A stretch of DNA of 64,000 nucleotides from Ficedula albicollis (taxonomy: Eukaryota; Chordata; Aves; Passeriformes; Muscicapidae): contig NC_021674.1 in the NCBI RefSeq assembly GCF_000247815.1, positions 79,513,638 through 79,577,637 of the forward strand, in the 5' to 3' direction. Positions 11,822 to 23,438 of the stretch are shown here, piece after piece. Below the pieces are notes generated by a model, which did no database searches, had not been told where the DNA came from, and worked only from the letters and a program-made list of their open reading frames with translations. Within the stretch, counting starts at the first letter, position 1; each line of letters opens with the position of its first letter. Position numbers and translations under genes: made by a program.

Positions 11822-12488
11822 TCCAGGTCTTGCACTTTGGGTCACAACCACCCCAGCTAATGCTACAGGCCTGGGGAAGAGCATCTGTAAAGCTGTCTGG
11901 CAGAGAAGGACCTGGGTGTGCTGGTCTACTGACCATGAGCCATCAGTGTGCCCAGGTGGCCAAGAAGGCCAATGTCCAGCAGGGTTAGGAGGTGATTGTC
12001 CCCTGGTACTTGGCACTGGCTCAGACATTGACATTCTGGAGTGTGTCCAGAGGAGATTAATGGAGCTGGCGAAGGGTCTGGAGCACAAGTCTTATAAGGA
12101 GTGGCTGAGGGAGCTGGGGTTGCTCAGCCTGGAGAAAAGGAGACTCAGGGGTGATCTTATCACTCTCTACAGCTCCCTGAAAAGTGGCTGTAGCTGTGGG
12201 GGGTTGGTGACTTCCCAGGCAACGAGCGACAGGACAAGAGGAGATGGTCTTAAGTTGCACCAGGGAGGCTTAGGATGTAAGGAAAAATTTCTTCACCAAA
12301 ATGTGAAGTTGTCAAGCACAAGAAAAAATTGCACAGGGAAGTGGTTGAGTCCTCATCTCTGGAGGTATTTAAAAGATGTGTAGATGTGGCACTTTGGGAC
12401 AAGGCTTAGTGGTGGACTTGGCAGTGCTGGGTTAATGGTTTGGTTTAATGTACTTAAGAGCCTTTTCCAACCTAAGCAATTCTATGGT
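11822..12488 (+). mobile_element. CR1 LINE fragment, plus orientation, with 3' end
   Basis: This is a 5'-truncated CR1 carrying the end of the reverse-transcriptase ORF (traces of [13 protein letters not shown]) and the classic 3' region: TGGAGCTGGCGAAGGGTCTG, GGGTGATCTTATCACTCTC, GCAGTGCTGGGTTAATGG and CTTTTCCAACCTAAGCAATT. Stops and indels interrupt the ORF. It is the longest CR1 in the window and lies in the same direction as the host gene. Confidence 0.93.
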
Positions 12489-13306
12489 AACAACTGAAAA
12501 ATATTAAGAATAATTGCTCTTGTGATGTTAGTGGAAACTTTAATGATATTTATAATTTAAAATTAAGTAGGAGGAAGAGGCAACATCTTGCCTGAATCCT
12601 TCATGACGTTTTTAATGGCACAAATTTTGAGGCTAGTCTATCACTAGATGGTGCTGTTGCCTTGAGAGAAAAAAAATGCAATGCATTTAGCAGTGTATCC
12701 CTCCTTTCGCTGGGGGGTGACTTCAGTAAAACAGAGGCTGAGACTTAATTCTCTTTTTCACATTGAAAAGATAAGTAATTCAAGATGATTATACTGTTGT
12801 ACAGTTTTCTTTTTGTAGATTCATTTTTTTCAAAATCAGTAAGTCTGGTCTTAGCCTGGTAATAGTGAATTTGAGATAGCATTGTGGTCTATTGGCATCC
12901 TTTTCAATTTTGAGGTAAGGTAATCTGAATATGATTTTTTTGCCTGATGGTATGAAATGAGTGTCATGCTTGATTATATTGCCTTCTGACAAGCATTTGA
13001 GCAGATTTGTGAATCTTATCTATATTAGCCATATTTCAGTCGCATTAAGTTAGTGCTCTTGATTGTGATCAACTGAAGTGTCCTATACCCTTGCTGCTGC
13101 TAATTTGCAGGAAGAATGTAATAAATTACCTTTTAGGCTTATGTGCCTTATGTGGTCTGTGCTGCCATGATGGGAAGGGACCCATTCATGTTTAACCCTT
13201 TAGTGTTACAGATCAAGGTGGGAGGATCCAAACCCACACTTCTGATACTAAATATGTTTGTTTAAACCACTTGCAAGTGATTATGCCCTTTTCTTGTCTT
13301 TTCTAG

Positions 13307-13382
13307 GTGTCCATTGTACACATGGTTTCAATAGAACTGGATTTTTGATCTGTGCCTTTTTGGTTGAAAAGTTGGATTGGAG
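13307..13382 (+). CDS. RNGTT: RNGTT exon with the phosphatase active-site loop (residues ~123-148)
   Basis: The acceptor is TTTTCTAG and the donor GTAACT. The peptide [20 protein letters not shown] continues with KLDW. It contains the cysteine-phosphatase signature HC-x5-R. The nucleophilic Cys codon is 13315-13317 (Cys126 of the mammalian enzyme by direct count) and the phosphate-binding Arg codon is 13333-13335, followed by Thr-Gly. All signature residues are intact, so triphosphatase activity is expected. The exon ends two bases into a Ser codon completed at 16541. Confidence 0.97.
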
Positions 13383-16300
13383 GTAACTTTGAATGTTAGT
13401 TCCTGGGGATTTGTGGAATGTGGCCCAAGGGTTCTTCAGTATGTTTCACTCATTTTTGGCAGCTATGCTAGTGTATTCACTATTTATTACTTGTTTTATA
13501 GCTGCCTAATTATCTTGAGTAACCAGCCCATATTAACATTTTCTGTGTCATCCCTTGGTAGCTTAGCCTGTTGCAGTCAAGAATTCCAGGTCTGGTAGTC
13601 AAAAGTCAGATGTACCTGCTGTGTGTGGGCCTTTAGCAATGTATACATCATATTGTGTCTCTTTTTCAGGACATGCCCCACATTTTAAGTAAGAATGTAG
13701 GGTTCAGAGATTCCTGAAAGATTATTTTCCATACTTTTTCATCTTTTTCATGTAGGTGTGTGGGTAGGTTTTTGGGCTTTTTTGAGATCTGAAGAGATTA
13801 ACTAGAGCAACAGCAGAGTAATATACATACTTCTGAAGGATTGGGGGCAGACAAAACCCTTGTTACTAGCTTGTCTTTTGACTAAAGTCTACAGCATGCT
13901 TCTATACACTCACCCATTTTTTCCTTCTTTTAAAAATATTGGTTCCTTCATAAAGAGTAATTATCTTTTTAGGTAACATTAGTTTTAAAAGAAACCTCAA
14001 ACCCAAACAATGCATGTACCATCCTGTTGGACATAACTTCTGCATAACGTTTGTTTCACAGTAGTTAAAAAACACTATTTCCTTCTTGACAGAGTCCTGT
14101 GAAAGTCATGTTTTTTGACAAGCCCATTAAACATTCTGATGATAATTCTTATGTGTGGTCCTTTAAGTGAAGAAAATTCTGCTCCTGTTGCAGGATTTTC
14201 TTGTGACTGGACATACGGATATTATGCTTAGCATACATGTGCAAGCTGTTTGCAAAGAACTAGGTCGTTCTTGTCTGTTAGTAAACCTGGAATAAAGACA
14301 TTGGAGTAATGGAGACTGAAAACCATTGGTGATGGGTGGTTGAATCTTTGCAGGATCCTAGCTGTGTATAGGAAGTAGACACAGACAGAAGTGTCTTTAT
14401 AGTATGATTCTCGTTGTTCCTATGAGTTAGAAAATATGTAGCCTTTTAATTAAACAATTTAAGAGTAGCATGCAATAATTAGACTTAGAATTGATCCTTT
14501 GTTCTGAAGAGGAAAGGCACTTGAATGTCTTTGGATCTGCTGCTTTTATGCCGCCTCTCTGTTTTCAAGCCTTGGTGGGAAAAGATTAAAACTCAACAGC
14601 TATGTGTTATTTTTTTTGCTTTGGGAGTTAATTGTATCAAGTTGGTTCATCTCTGTCAGATTATTGTAATAGAACATCCAGATATACCCTGGTAGGAAAA
14701 AATGTCCACAGCAAAAGAAACAATTTTGGCAAGATGCTAGTTAATGCTGAGCATTGTATCAAGATAAATCTAATTTGCTGTATCATTCTTTAAAACAAGG
14801 CACTGTTTCTTGCTAATGAGGAAATAAGATCTTCCTGATGGAAAAATCCATCTGTATTCATTTGTTAAGCGTATGAGGTAGAAGTGTTTCTGCTGTATTG
14901 TGTACAGTAGGATATATTTTATAGTTAGTTTAGAGAAAGGCCTGAAAGCTCTTCAGCTTTCTGATCTGTAAGGTCAGAAACCTTACTTGATTTTCTTTTC
15001 AACAACTCGTTTTTCCCAAAGACTGCTGTGTTTCTAGAACCTGAAAATTGTTTTCTTTCAGCTAGGGTTCTCTATTTGAAATCTGTGCCTCCTCTTTTGG
15101 CTTTCATTGCCATCTATTCCAGAAGATTATAGAGCTCTTCTAATATCATCAGAGAAAAATTTGAGCATTTTTCAGACACCATAACTTTTGGTTTGTTTTG
15201 TCCTCTCAGTGGCATTCATTACAGTAGATGTGAAACAATTTAAGAAAGCTAGCAAAGTAAAAAAATGTCTTATGAGAAAGAAAGTAGGAGTCTTAAAAAG
15301 ATAATGGGGAAGAAAGGTTCTTCTATGTAACACAGACTCTTAAACTGTCATTTTTGAAATGATATCATGTGGTAGTGTCACTCTGGAGAATGTCTTGTTT
15401 TCTCCTCTTATAAAGATCAGAGGAGTAAATCAACCTTACTGGTTCTTAGACACTGTTTCTGTCTATTATGGAAAATTGACCTCTTAAAGTTCTCAGGCTT
15501 CATTCCATACTGTACAGGTCAGAAAAAAAAAAAAAAGGCATTTTGAATTGAATATCTGAAAAAAAGTAATGTCACAAGGTGTAGTATGTGCTTTTGTTCC
15601 AGTTTTAAGACACGTGCTTGTCAAGAAGCCTAACAGGGACATCTCTCTATTTTTGTGGTCTCTCCTCTTCCCTACACAGTAAGATTTTAAAATGTTGTTC
15701 CTTGGAGCATTACTGCTGTTCACAGCCATGATAAATGGAAGACAGAATTATACCCAGTGTTTTTAGTTAAACATTTTCATAGGATCTATGAAAATGGCAA
15801 CAATAAAGCCCTTGTGTTATGCTCACTGCTGTATATTTTGGAGAGTTTTCCAGTTGGCTGGTAAAGATGCATGGCTGTTACTTTTGGTTTCTAATTTTAT
15901 GTGGTCCAGCTTCCAATTTATTTGAGCAAGATTAAGTATTAGGTGCATGGTAAAAGGCTTCTGAACCACAGTCCTTTTATGAGAAACTTCTGGAAAGAGA
16001 AGTAATTTGAGAAGATTAGAGTGTTTTTTCCCAGTATGATGGCAAAACCTCTAATGAGAGGAAAGACAATTCTTAGCAGAGAAAAATGTAAGCATATTTG
16101 AATTTAAAACAATTGCATTTTTCTTCATTAAGTGTGTTGACATATTTCTTTCATCTTTTTTTGTGTTCATGCAGTCCTCAGGTATTTACCTGCGTGTCAC
16201 TCATTGCTTCTCTGTAGCAATAAAAAGAGTTTTATCTGTGATAAAACAGTGATCAGCAGACCACTAGGAGCTACAATAAGGACTCAAAGCAGCCTGAGCT

Positions 16301-16540
16301 GCACTTACTTGAGACCATTTGCAGTGCCTACAGAATTATACAGAATCTTGTGCAAGAGCAGTCTGCTACCAGACTGATCTAAGCATGGACTTTCAAATAT
16401 AAGGAATGTTTTTGCAATTACCACTTCAGAATTTGTATTGATTCTCATTCCCAGTAATTCTTATGTTTGGTAAAGCACGACATGACTAAAACATGTAAAT
16501 TAAGCATCCAGAGTGATTTTCTATTTTTTTTTTTTTACAG
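13383..16540 (+). other. RNGTT: RNGTT intron
   Basis: AT-rich unique intron sequence. It has an A-run at about 15523-15536 and a long T tract directly before the acceptor TTTTTTACAG. I see no gene, RNA or recognisable mobile element. Confidence 0.8.
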
Positions 16541-16790
16541 TATTGAGGCTGCTGTGGCTACTTTTGCTCAGGCCAGACCTCCAGGTATTTATAAAGGTGA
16601 CTATTTGAAGGAATTGTTTCGTCGTTACGGTGATGAGGATGATGCACCAGCACCACCAGAGCTTCCAGAATGGTGCTTTGACGACGATGAAGAGGAGGAT
16701 GATGATAATGGTAAAACTGGAGGCCCAGAATCAGAACCTGGGTCATCAAGCTCTTCCTTTGGCAAGAGGAGAAAAGAACGCCTAAAACTG
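16541..16790 (+). CDS. RNGTT: RNGTT exon, end of triphosphatase domain and acidic linker (residues ~148-231)
   Basis: The acceptor is TTTACAG and the donor GTAATT. The first base completes Ser, then [19 protein letters not shown] leads into [12 protein letters not shown], the end of the phosphatase domain. An acidic, Pro-rich linker follows ([20 protein letters not shown]), then a Ser-rich stretch, then the basic [11 protein letters not shown] that opens the guanylyltransferase domain and is nuclear-signal-like. By count the linker is about three residues longer than in human, which moves the catalytic Lys from position 294 to about 297. The linker is the only fast-changing part of the protein in this window. 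Confidence 0.97.
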
Positions 16791-18039
16791 GTAATTTTGA
16801 TTTGGAGCTTAATATTCTAATTGCTAAACATAATTTCATAACCTCATACCCATTAGTTACCTCATTGTACATGTTATATAAGTGTCACTGCTCTTGCAAA
16901 TGGAAGCATTGTCTCTGGAAAAAATTGTAGATCCATTGTAAACATTTTTGTATTTGCTATGTGAACTTTGAATGTTAATATTCAACACCTTAAATATTCC
17001 ATTTGTAAAAATGACTTAAACATTTTCTAATTTATCAATTTTTTGAGATAGTAAAGTGCTTTTTAATTACTCAGTCTGTCTTAAGAGATGAAATGTTATT
17101 AGAGTTGGTTTCAGTTCTTGTTTTTTTATAGTCATGTGGATGAAATTCAGAATTTTTGAAATTCAGTGCTTATTTTGGTAAATAGTCTTTCTTTGGGAAA
17201 TTTTGTAGGATTGAAAATTAGATTAATAAAAGCAATATGAGCTTAAAAAACCCAAGGCATCCTTGAAATAGTGTTGTGTTCAAAGGTATTTTAGCTTTAT
17301 AAGGAATATGGCTGATCACCTACTGTGATTCTGACATAACTCTGGTGAAGTAAGTTACTGTAGTTACCATAATATGGAGCTAATACTCAAATACAGAAAA
17401 TGTATTTGTATCATCTGAAGACTAATGACTCAGTTCTCTTCAAATTCCTGACTTGCTTTTGTATTTGCAAATAAAGTAGGCTAGACTATTGCTGAGTGCA
17501 AAAATAGATTTTTTTTTTCATAATACTGAATTATTTTACTTGTGTGCTGAGGTGTGTTTGTTTGCAAGCACTTGGAAATCCTCATATTGAAATAGGCTTC
17601 AAAAAAGTATTTTGTTGTTACTGCAGCTGGTCAGCAAGGTTTACAGGTGAAATATGGAAAATATTAGCCTGACAGGAATACAAAATCCAGTCTAAAGAAG
17701 CAAGATTGACTTTGAAAAACTTTCAAATTATCTCTCTTCTGGGATAAAAAAATTACTACACTGTAAAAACAGAGTAGAAGTATATTCAGGGACTATGGCC
17801 ACTTCCTCATTAGCCTTGCAGTAAAACATTGATATCTAAGTATTTTTTGGGGGACTAGAGCCCTAAAGTTTTTTTTATTTGCCTTCTGATTCGTTAGGAA
17901 CTGAGGTGTTATGATGAATTGCAATGACATCCTGTTTTCATCAAGTATAAAACTCAACTGGTCTATTTAACTGGAATGATACTGGTTTCCTGGGCTTTTT
18001 CTTGTCTGCCACCGTAGTTTTGTTGAAAGCTGGAGGCTA

Positions 18040-18134
18040 AATTATACGAATAAGCATATTAATAACAAAAAGTTAATTATGAATTAGATAATTTGTGAAA
18101 GAATCATCTAGTTAATATGCATATTCGTATAATT
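18040..18134. repeat. Inverted repeat, 23-bp arms, 49-base spacer
   Basis: The arms 18040-18062 and 18112-18134 are reverse complements with a single mismatch (AATAAGC against AATATGC). The arm begins AATTATACGAATA. The spacer is AT-rich. The transcript could form a stable hairpin, and the arms could also be terminal repeats of a tiny element. Confidence 0.9.
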
Positions 18135-21100
18135 CAGTTTTGCAGCTCTGAAGGAACATTCTTTGACACGAAGAGGAGGAGCGGGCAGAATTCTTTACCA
18201 TGGTTCTTGGCTGGCAGATGGGACTGCTTCTTAACTCAGTAGAGATGGATACAGTCTATTTGTGATTCCTTGTAAATATGCGGTCTACAGGGGGAGTGAG
18301 TATCAGGTAAATACCTCTTGCTCAGATATTCTTATTTTACTGTCTAAAGGGCTACATTTTCAGTATTATGTTGGTTTCCTGCAGCAGGTGTTTCCACCTT
18401 TGTAATTCATCTCTTTCCTAAAAGCCTGGGGATAGGCAGTGTAAAACTAGAGGCAGCTGTAGTGATAGCATTGTCCTGAATTTTTCTCATTTTCACCCAA
18501 ATCTTTGTGGAGACAGAAGAAAAGTTTAGTAGTAGAGGAGGAGAGCCAGCAGCTCCCAGGCATCTTGCTAGGATAATGAGTAGTCAGAAGCCACTGCTAG
18601 CTAGGCTGTGAAATGAAGTTAGTATGCTGTCCATTTCAGAAACTCTGATGTGAGAAACTTTACTGCAACATTTTTCATTAAAACTTCAATATTTTGATGT
18701 CAAAGAGTTTTGACAGCCTTTCTTTCTTACACTGCAGGAAGTGTAAGAATCATTAGAACATAAAGCCATTACGAAGTTTCCTTTGTCATCACCTGAAGGA
18801 AGTTGGCAGGTACCAGGAAATGTGCTTGTTGCAGGGTGAGGTGCCACACAGGAAATCCAAACAAGTTTTGACTTTGTCAGTGCATGCAGTGCGATTGTAG
18901 CATCAAAACAACATTATTAACTGACACTCAGAATCTCACTTCAGGAAAAAATTACTTCATTTTGCATATCAGACAAAAAGTTGTAATTCTAAACCAGAGC
19001 CTACAAACCTTTTATGAGTCAAATGGAACCTTTACTGTTTGTTAAGGAATGTTGTCTCTTCTAGCCCCATGTAATCTGCCTTTCTTGGGATGTGAGATGC
19101 AGTGCTTCTGAAATGAATGGTGACAACTTAAACAATCTGGAAGAGATGGTGGCTGTTAATGATTTTTTTCATGATTTTGAGTGCAGGTGTCTTGGGTCAT
19201 CTGTGCGACAGAAGGAAGCAATTAAACTGATTTGACATAATGAGGATAGTATTTATTAGTTAACTACCACAGTACATTGATTCTAAATATTGGTGACTTG
19301 GGGTTTTTCTGCCTAACTAACTCTCTTTTGCAAAGTTTAACCCTTGCACTTACTGTTCTGCCTATGGGCATCTTGAAGGATATGGGAAAAATGCTATTTT
19401 TTGATTTAGCATTTTATGTGCTTGAATAAGAGTATCATTTCCTTTTCCATGTTAAATGCTTATTAGTTCACTTTTTCCTTATAGTCCATGTTTTTTGTAC
19501 TACTGACCTTCCTTGTTATTCTTTGTATTCTGTCATGTTGACTCATGTTTTCCTGATGTTGTGGTGCCTGTAATTGAATGCAAGCCTCTAGTGGAGGCCA
19601 TCCTAGTAAGGCTTAATAGGGAGAAATTAATTTCACATGTCTTAAGGCTAATACTTCTGTTTATATATCTCAACATAATTGCCTTTCACAAGGCAGAACA
19701 ATCCTAATGCAGCTTTTGGTCTCTTGCTGCTTCCATGTCTTTTTTCTCTAATTATCTACCAGTGTGTGTTTGTATAATTTCTTATTCATTATTTAGTGTA
19801 GAACTCTGTTTATGGTGAATTTCACAGTGTTACTTCCAGCCCATTTTTAAAATTAAGGATAGCACTGAATCTTAAACCACCATCCCAGTCTATATCCCTG
19901 TTACTAAAATCAGAGATATCACAAAAGTAAGAATGCTAATAGGAACTTTAGTGGAAATTAATTAGTTATCTTATGCTTAAACCAGGCTCAGCAGATCTTT
20001 CCACTTTGTTAGTGAAACGCTAACTCCTCTGAACCTGGTTTTGAAACAGGTTACTTTTCTGTTTTATGCAAGTTGCATCTACCCTAAGTCTTCTGAGTTC
20101 CTCTATGAAGACAAGATAAGCAAACAAAAGACAAACCAAGGCAAATGCATGCAATGCCAGTTCTGTGAAACTTGTTTCATTATGAAAACCAAATGTTTAG
20201 TGGAACACCTTTGCTACTGAGAGACAGTCAGTATGATTTTCTTTTTTGCTTGTACATGCCAAGAGGCAGTTACTGTGATTTGATCCTGTGTTTCTAGGTA
20301 TTAAATCTAAGCTGATGAGTGTAACTCCTTGTCTCTCACTTCCTTCATTTTAGAAGATGTCTCTTCCTGACATGTTTTGGAATGTTTCTTGTCTTCTGTG
20401 AGGCAGTCTCTGAGCATACTGGCACACAGTCAAGTCTGAGTAGCTGAAGACATCTCTCACCCAGGCCTGGTGATAGCTGCTAGGGTCGGGAAGGGGTGTG
20501 TTTGGGGCTGTTCCCACTCACCCACTCCTCCAGATGGTGTTTAGGATATGAACCAACACAGGATGATCCACATTGCACTTCTCCTCCAGCTGAAGTGATG
20601 GGTGGAGAAATTCATGGCAAGTGGGGCAAGGTTGATTAGTACAGATGGTGTGAGGTTGTGCAATGTAGATACTAAGTGCATGTAATTTCCTTGAATCCTT
20701 TAGGGCTTATAACTCTTGGTTTAGTATCAGTGCTGAGGAGTTGATGTGCTCCTGGTGATCTAAGTTCTCTGGAGTCCCTGCACTATGGTTTCCAGTGTCC
20801 TGTTTCCTAAGGCATTGGTAGCTGAACAGTAGGGTAAAAACTGCACAGGTCTGGCTCAGTTTTAACACCTTATCCAAGGAATGTCCTCATGAAACCTGGA
20901 GTGCTAAGTTAGCCAAGTACGAATGCCTAAGTGACTCACATTGTTTTCATAGTGCTGTGCCTTAGCTAGTGATTATATTTGAAGCAAATAATCTGCCAGA
21001 AAAACTTTCAAGTACAAATTTTGTGTTTATTACTTCTTCTTTTCTGGAAAATCTCTCCTGTTCCCTGCCTGTTACTTCAGTCTCAGCAGTTGTGCTGCCA

Positions 21101-22439
21101 TTCTGCTCTGCCATTATTCACAGAAGCAGGGCAGAGCCATCTTCCTTTGTTTCCTGGTGCTCTTCACACTTACCAGAATTCAGACAATGTGGTGGCCAGG
21201 CACCAGTAGCTGTCTGCCTCTCTTGCTCACTCCCCTGCATGTTGTTGCACTGGCTGGTGCCCATATAAATTGTATGGGGTGAGTGACACAGTCTGTGGAG
21301 CTCAAGGTAGGTAAGGTTATGAACCAGTATATTTCTTTAGGATGTTCTGTTCTCAGAATTTGATTTGGTGATGTGACTGAGTCAATATTAACTAACTGCA
21401 GGCTGCACTGATAACTGTGGTCCTCCTTTTCCCTGCTTACCCTTTTTGCTTCCCTTGCACTGGCACTAGTACTGAATTATCCTATGGTGAGCTAGTTTTG
21501 GATACTGTTTTGGCAGGAGATTGCCAATGTATGATGTTATTTATGCCAAATTAGTTCCTAGACTTGCTCTAGAAGCGTAGAACAGATGAGTGCCACAGTG
21601 TGTGGAAGTGCAGAGGAGAAAAATGCTACTCCTTTCATCAGTAGTATGTAGCTGGATTTGTTAAAGCTAGTTTGAAGTGTTTAACAGAACAGATATGAGA
21701 TACTTGTATCTTCATATGCAGGATTCAACAGCTGAGTGAATGGTCATGGTTTGATCTTCTTTTTATGCGTTGAAAATTTATTTGAGATTCTGTTGAATTA
21801 AATCTGATTGATTTGAGATCTCCATAGAAATCTTTAATTTTGTAGTTTTATAGACCTGATGGCTTTCATGTGTTCAGTTATGCAAGATTTGTTTTTGTTC
21901 CTCTTGGCATCAATTTTTCTAGAATGTACAAGTTATTTTAGAGTTTTCATTCCAGATTGATGTTTTTGATCTCTACATAGGCTTTTCTGGGGCATTCAGG
22001 ATAGCAGCTCCAATTTAATAACCTGGTTTAGATTGAGAATAAATTATAAAAATATATTTATGCAAATATTTTGCTACAAATCTGCTATTTATATTTTCTC
22101 TTCTGTTAAGTTTGTCCTAGATCACTTTTCTTGAGAGTATTAGCTAAGTTGTGTAAGCATCTAAGTACTAGCTATCTCTTCCTTTTACTTTATTCCTATT
22201 GCTTTTTTTTTCTTTTTAATTATATTTTTTCCTCACAAATAACTCATTTCAGTTATTTGGGTTTATAATATGGCTCACCTGTGAGTTTCCTGGCAAAGCT
22301 CAGCTAATTATTTTGGCATTTGGTGGTAAATCCTTCAGGAATGTTTAAGTTAGTATTGCTCTAGAGGGTTGTAAAAACAGACTTAATCTTGTATTGACAT
22401 ATCCTAATTTGATTTTATGAAGGCTTTAATACTAAATTT

Positions 22440-22467
22440 TTAATTTATTTTATTTTATTTTATTTAG
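22440..22467 (+). repeat. TTTTA microsatellite forming the 3' splice-site tract
   Basis: Iterated ATTTT units run directly into the AG acceptor of the next RNGTT exon (TATTTAG at 22461-22467). Confidence 0.85.
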
Positions 22468-22577
22468 GGTGCAATTTTCTTGGAAGGAATAACAGTTAAA
22501 TGTGTGACCCAGGTGACAACGCAGCCAAAATTAGGAGGAATTCAGCAAAAATGTCAGCAGTTCTGTGGATGGGAAGG
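22468..22577 (+). CDS. RNGTT: RNGTT exon, start of guanylyltransferase domain (residues ~232-268)
   Basis: The acceptor is TATTTAG and the donor GTATGG. The exon enters in phase 0 and ends two bases into a Gly codon. The peptide runs [20 protein letters not shown], then [16 protein letters not shown]. It matches the N-terminal segment of the mammalian guanylyltransferase domain. Notable changes are Cys for Gly in TVKCVTQ and GlyIle for GluVal after KLG. The acceptor lies at the end of a TTTTA microsatellite instead of a normal mixed pyrimidine tract. Confidence 0.96.
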
Positions 22578-23336
22578 GTATGGGAATATTTAGAACTTAC
22601 TTATTTATACTATCTAAGAATTAAGTGTTATATTTTGCAGAATGAAACTGCTCATTGTAAAAATGAGAAAAAAAAGACCATTATTGGATGGATTGTGTAT
22701 AAAAAAAGCCTCAAACACACTTGGCAGTGAAAGTCTTGCACTGTACTATGAAATGGCATGATCAATTTTTGATGTTAAGAACAAAGTTCTAGAATTACTT
22801 TTCCATTGAGATAACAAAATGTTGCTGTTCAAATTCCAGATGTAGCCTAATGTATAAAATTTAGTTTTTTCTCAAGCAGTAAATTTTTTTATACTGCTGC
22901 TATTACACTTCAGTATAGAGGTTATAATACTCATTTTTATAGCCAACTTGGATTTGTGTCCAATGCTAATGAAAATGTTGGTTTTGATGTCTATGATTCT
23001 GAACTTTTCCATTCCAAAGTTGGTGATTCACACTGCTTCCTAACTTGTTTGTGCTTATTGTGCCTGTTATTTTTAATTTAAATATCTCTTTCTGCGAGGT
23101 TAAAACTTTGAAGTTCCACAGAATTTAGTGTTTTGTCGTAAGCAAATAACCTTATTCTTATGAGATAGAACATCTTCTCCAATAAAGTATTTTGCAATAG
23201 AAGCCAAAAGCCTAACTCAGAGCTAACCTTTCAACAAGTCTGGTACAAGGTGTGACTTGAGTCTGATGTAAAAATTGTATTTACTTGTGTGACTGTTTAT
23301 TGCAGAACCATTAATAAACATGGTTCTTTTTATTAG
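22578..23336 (+). other. RNGTT: RNGTT intron (759 bases)
   Basis: Short AT-rich intron with donor GTATGG and acceptor TTTTATTAG. I see nothing else in it. Confidence 0.85.
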
Positions 23337-23438
23337 GACTGGATTCCCTGGAGCACAGCCTGTTTCCATGGACAAGCAAAATATTAAATTTTTGGAGCAG
23401 AAGCCATACAAAGTTAGCTGGAAAGCAGACGGCACCCG
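23337..23438 (+). CDS. RNGTT: RNGTT exon with guanylyltransferase motif I (residues ~268-302)
   Basis: The acceptor is TTTATTAG and the donor GTAAGT. The peptide runs [20 protein letters not shown], then [13 protein letters not shown]. It contains the nucleotidyltransferase motif I KxDG as KADGTR, with Arg completed in the next exon. The Lys that forms the covalent enzyme-GMP intermediate is codon 23422-23424 (Lys294 in mammals, about 297 here). [10 protein letters not shown] is the conserved stretch upstream of motif I. All catalytic residues expected in this exon are present. Confidence 0.97.

Larger units (their letters stand above)
9905..13306 (+). other. RNGTT: RNGTT intron
   Basis: AT-rich intron with a 42-bp direct duplication at 11432-11515, short GTCATATT iterations near 10400-10440, and a plus-strand CR1 fragment at 11822-12488. 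It ends in TTTTCTAG. The open stretches on both strands at 11803-12383 are CR1, not genes. Confidence 0.85.
16791..22467 (+). other. RNGTT: RNGTT intron
   Basis: AT-rich intron with a long inverted repeat at 18040-18134. It ends in a TTTTA microsatellite that doubles as the 3' splice-site tract. The segment 20400-21300 is somewhat richer in GC and could contain old repeats, but I recognise none. The open stretches at 20969-21268 show no domain. Confidence 0.8.

Noticed and set aside
11816..12383. Open frames of 60-155 codons on both strands
   Set aside because: They lie wholly inside a CR1 LINE fragment and are not host genes.
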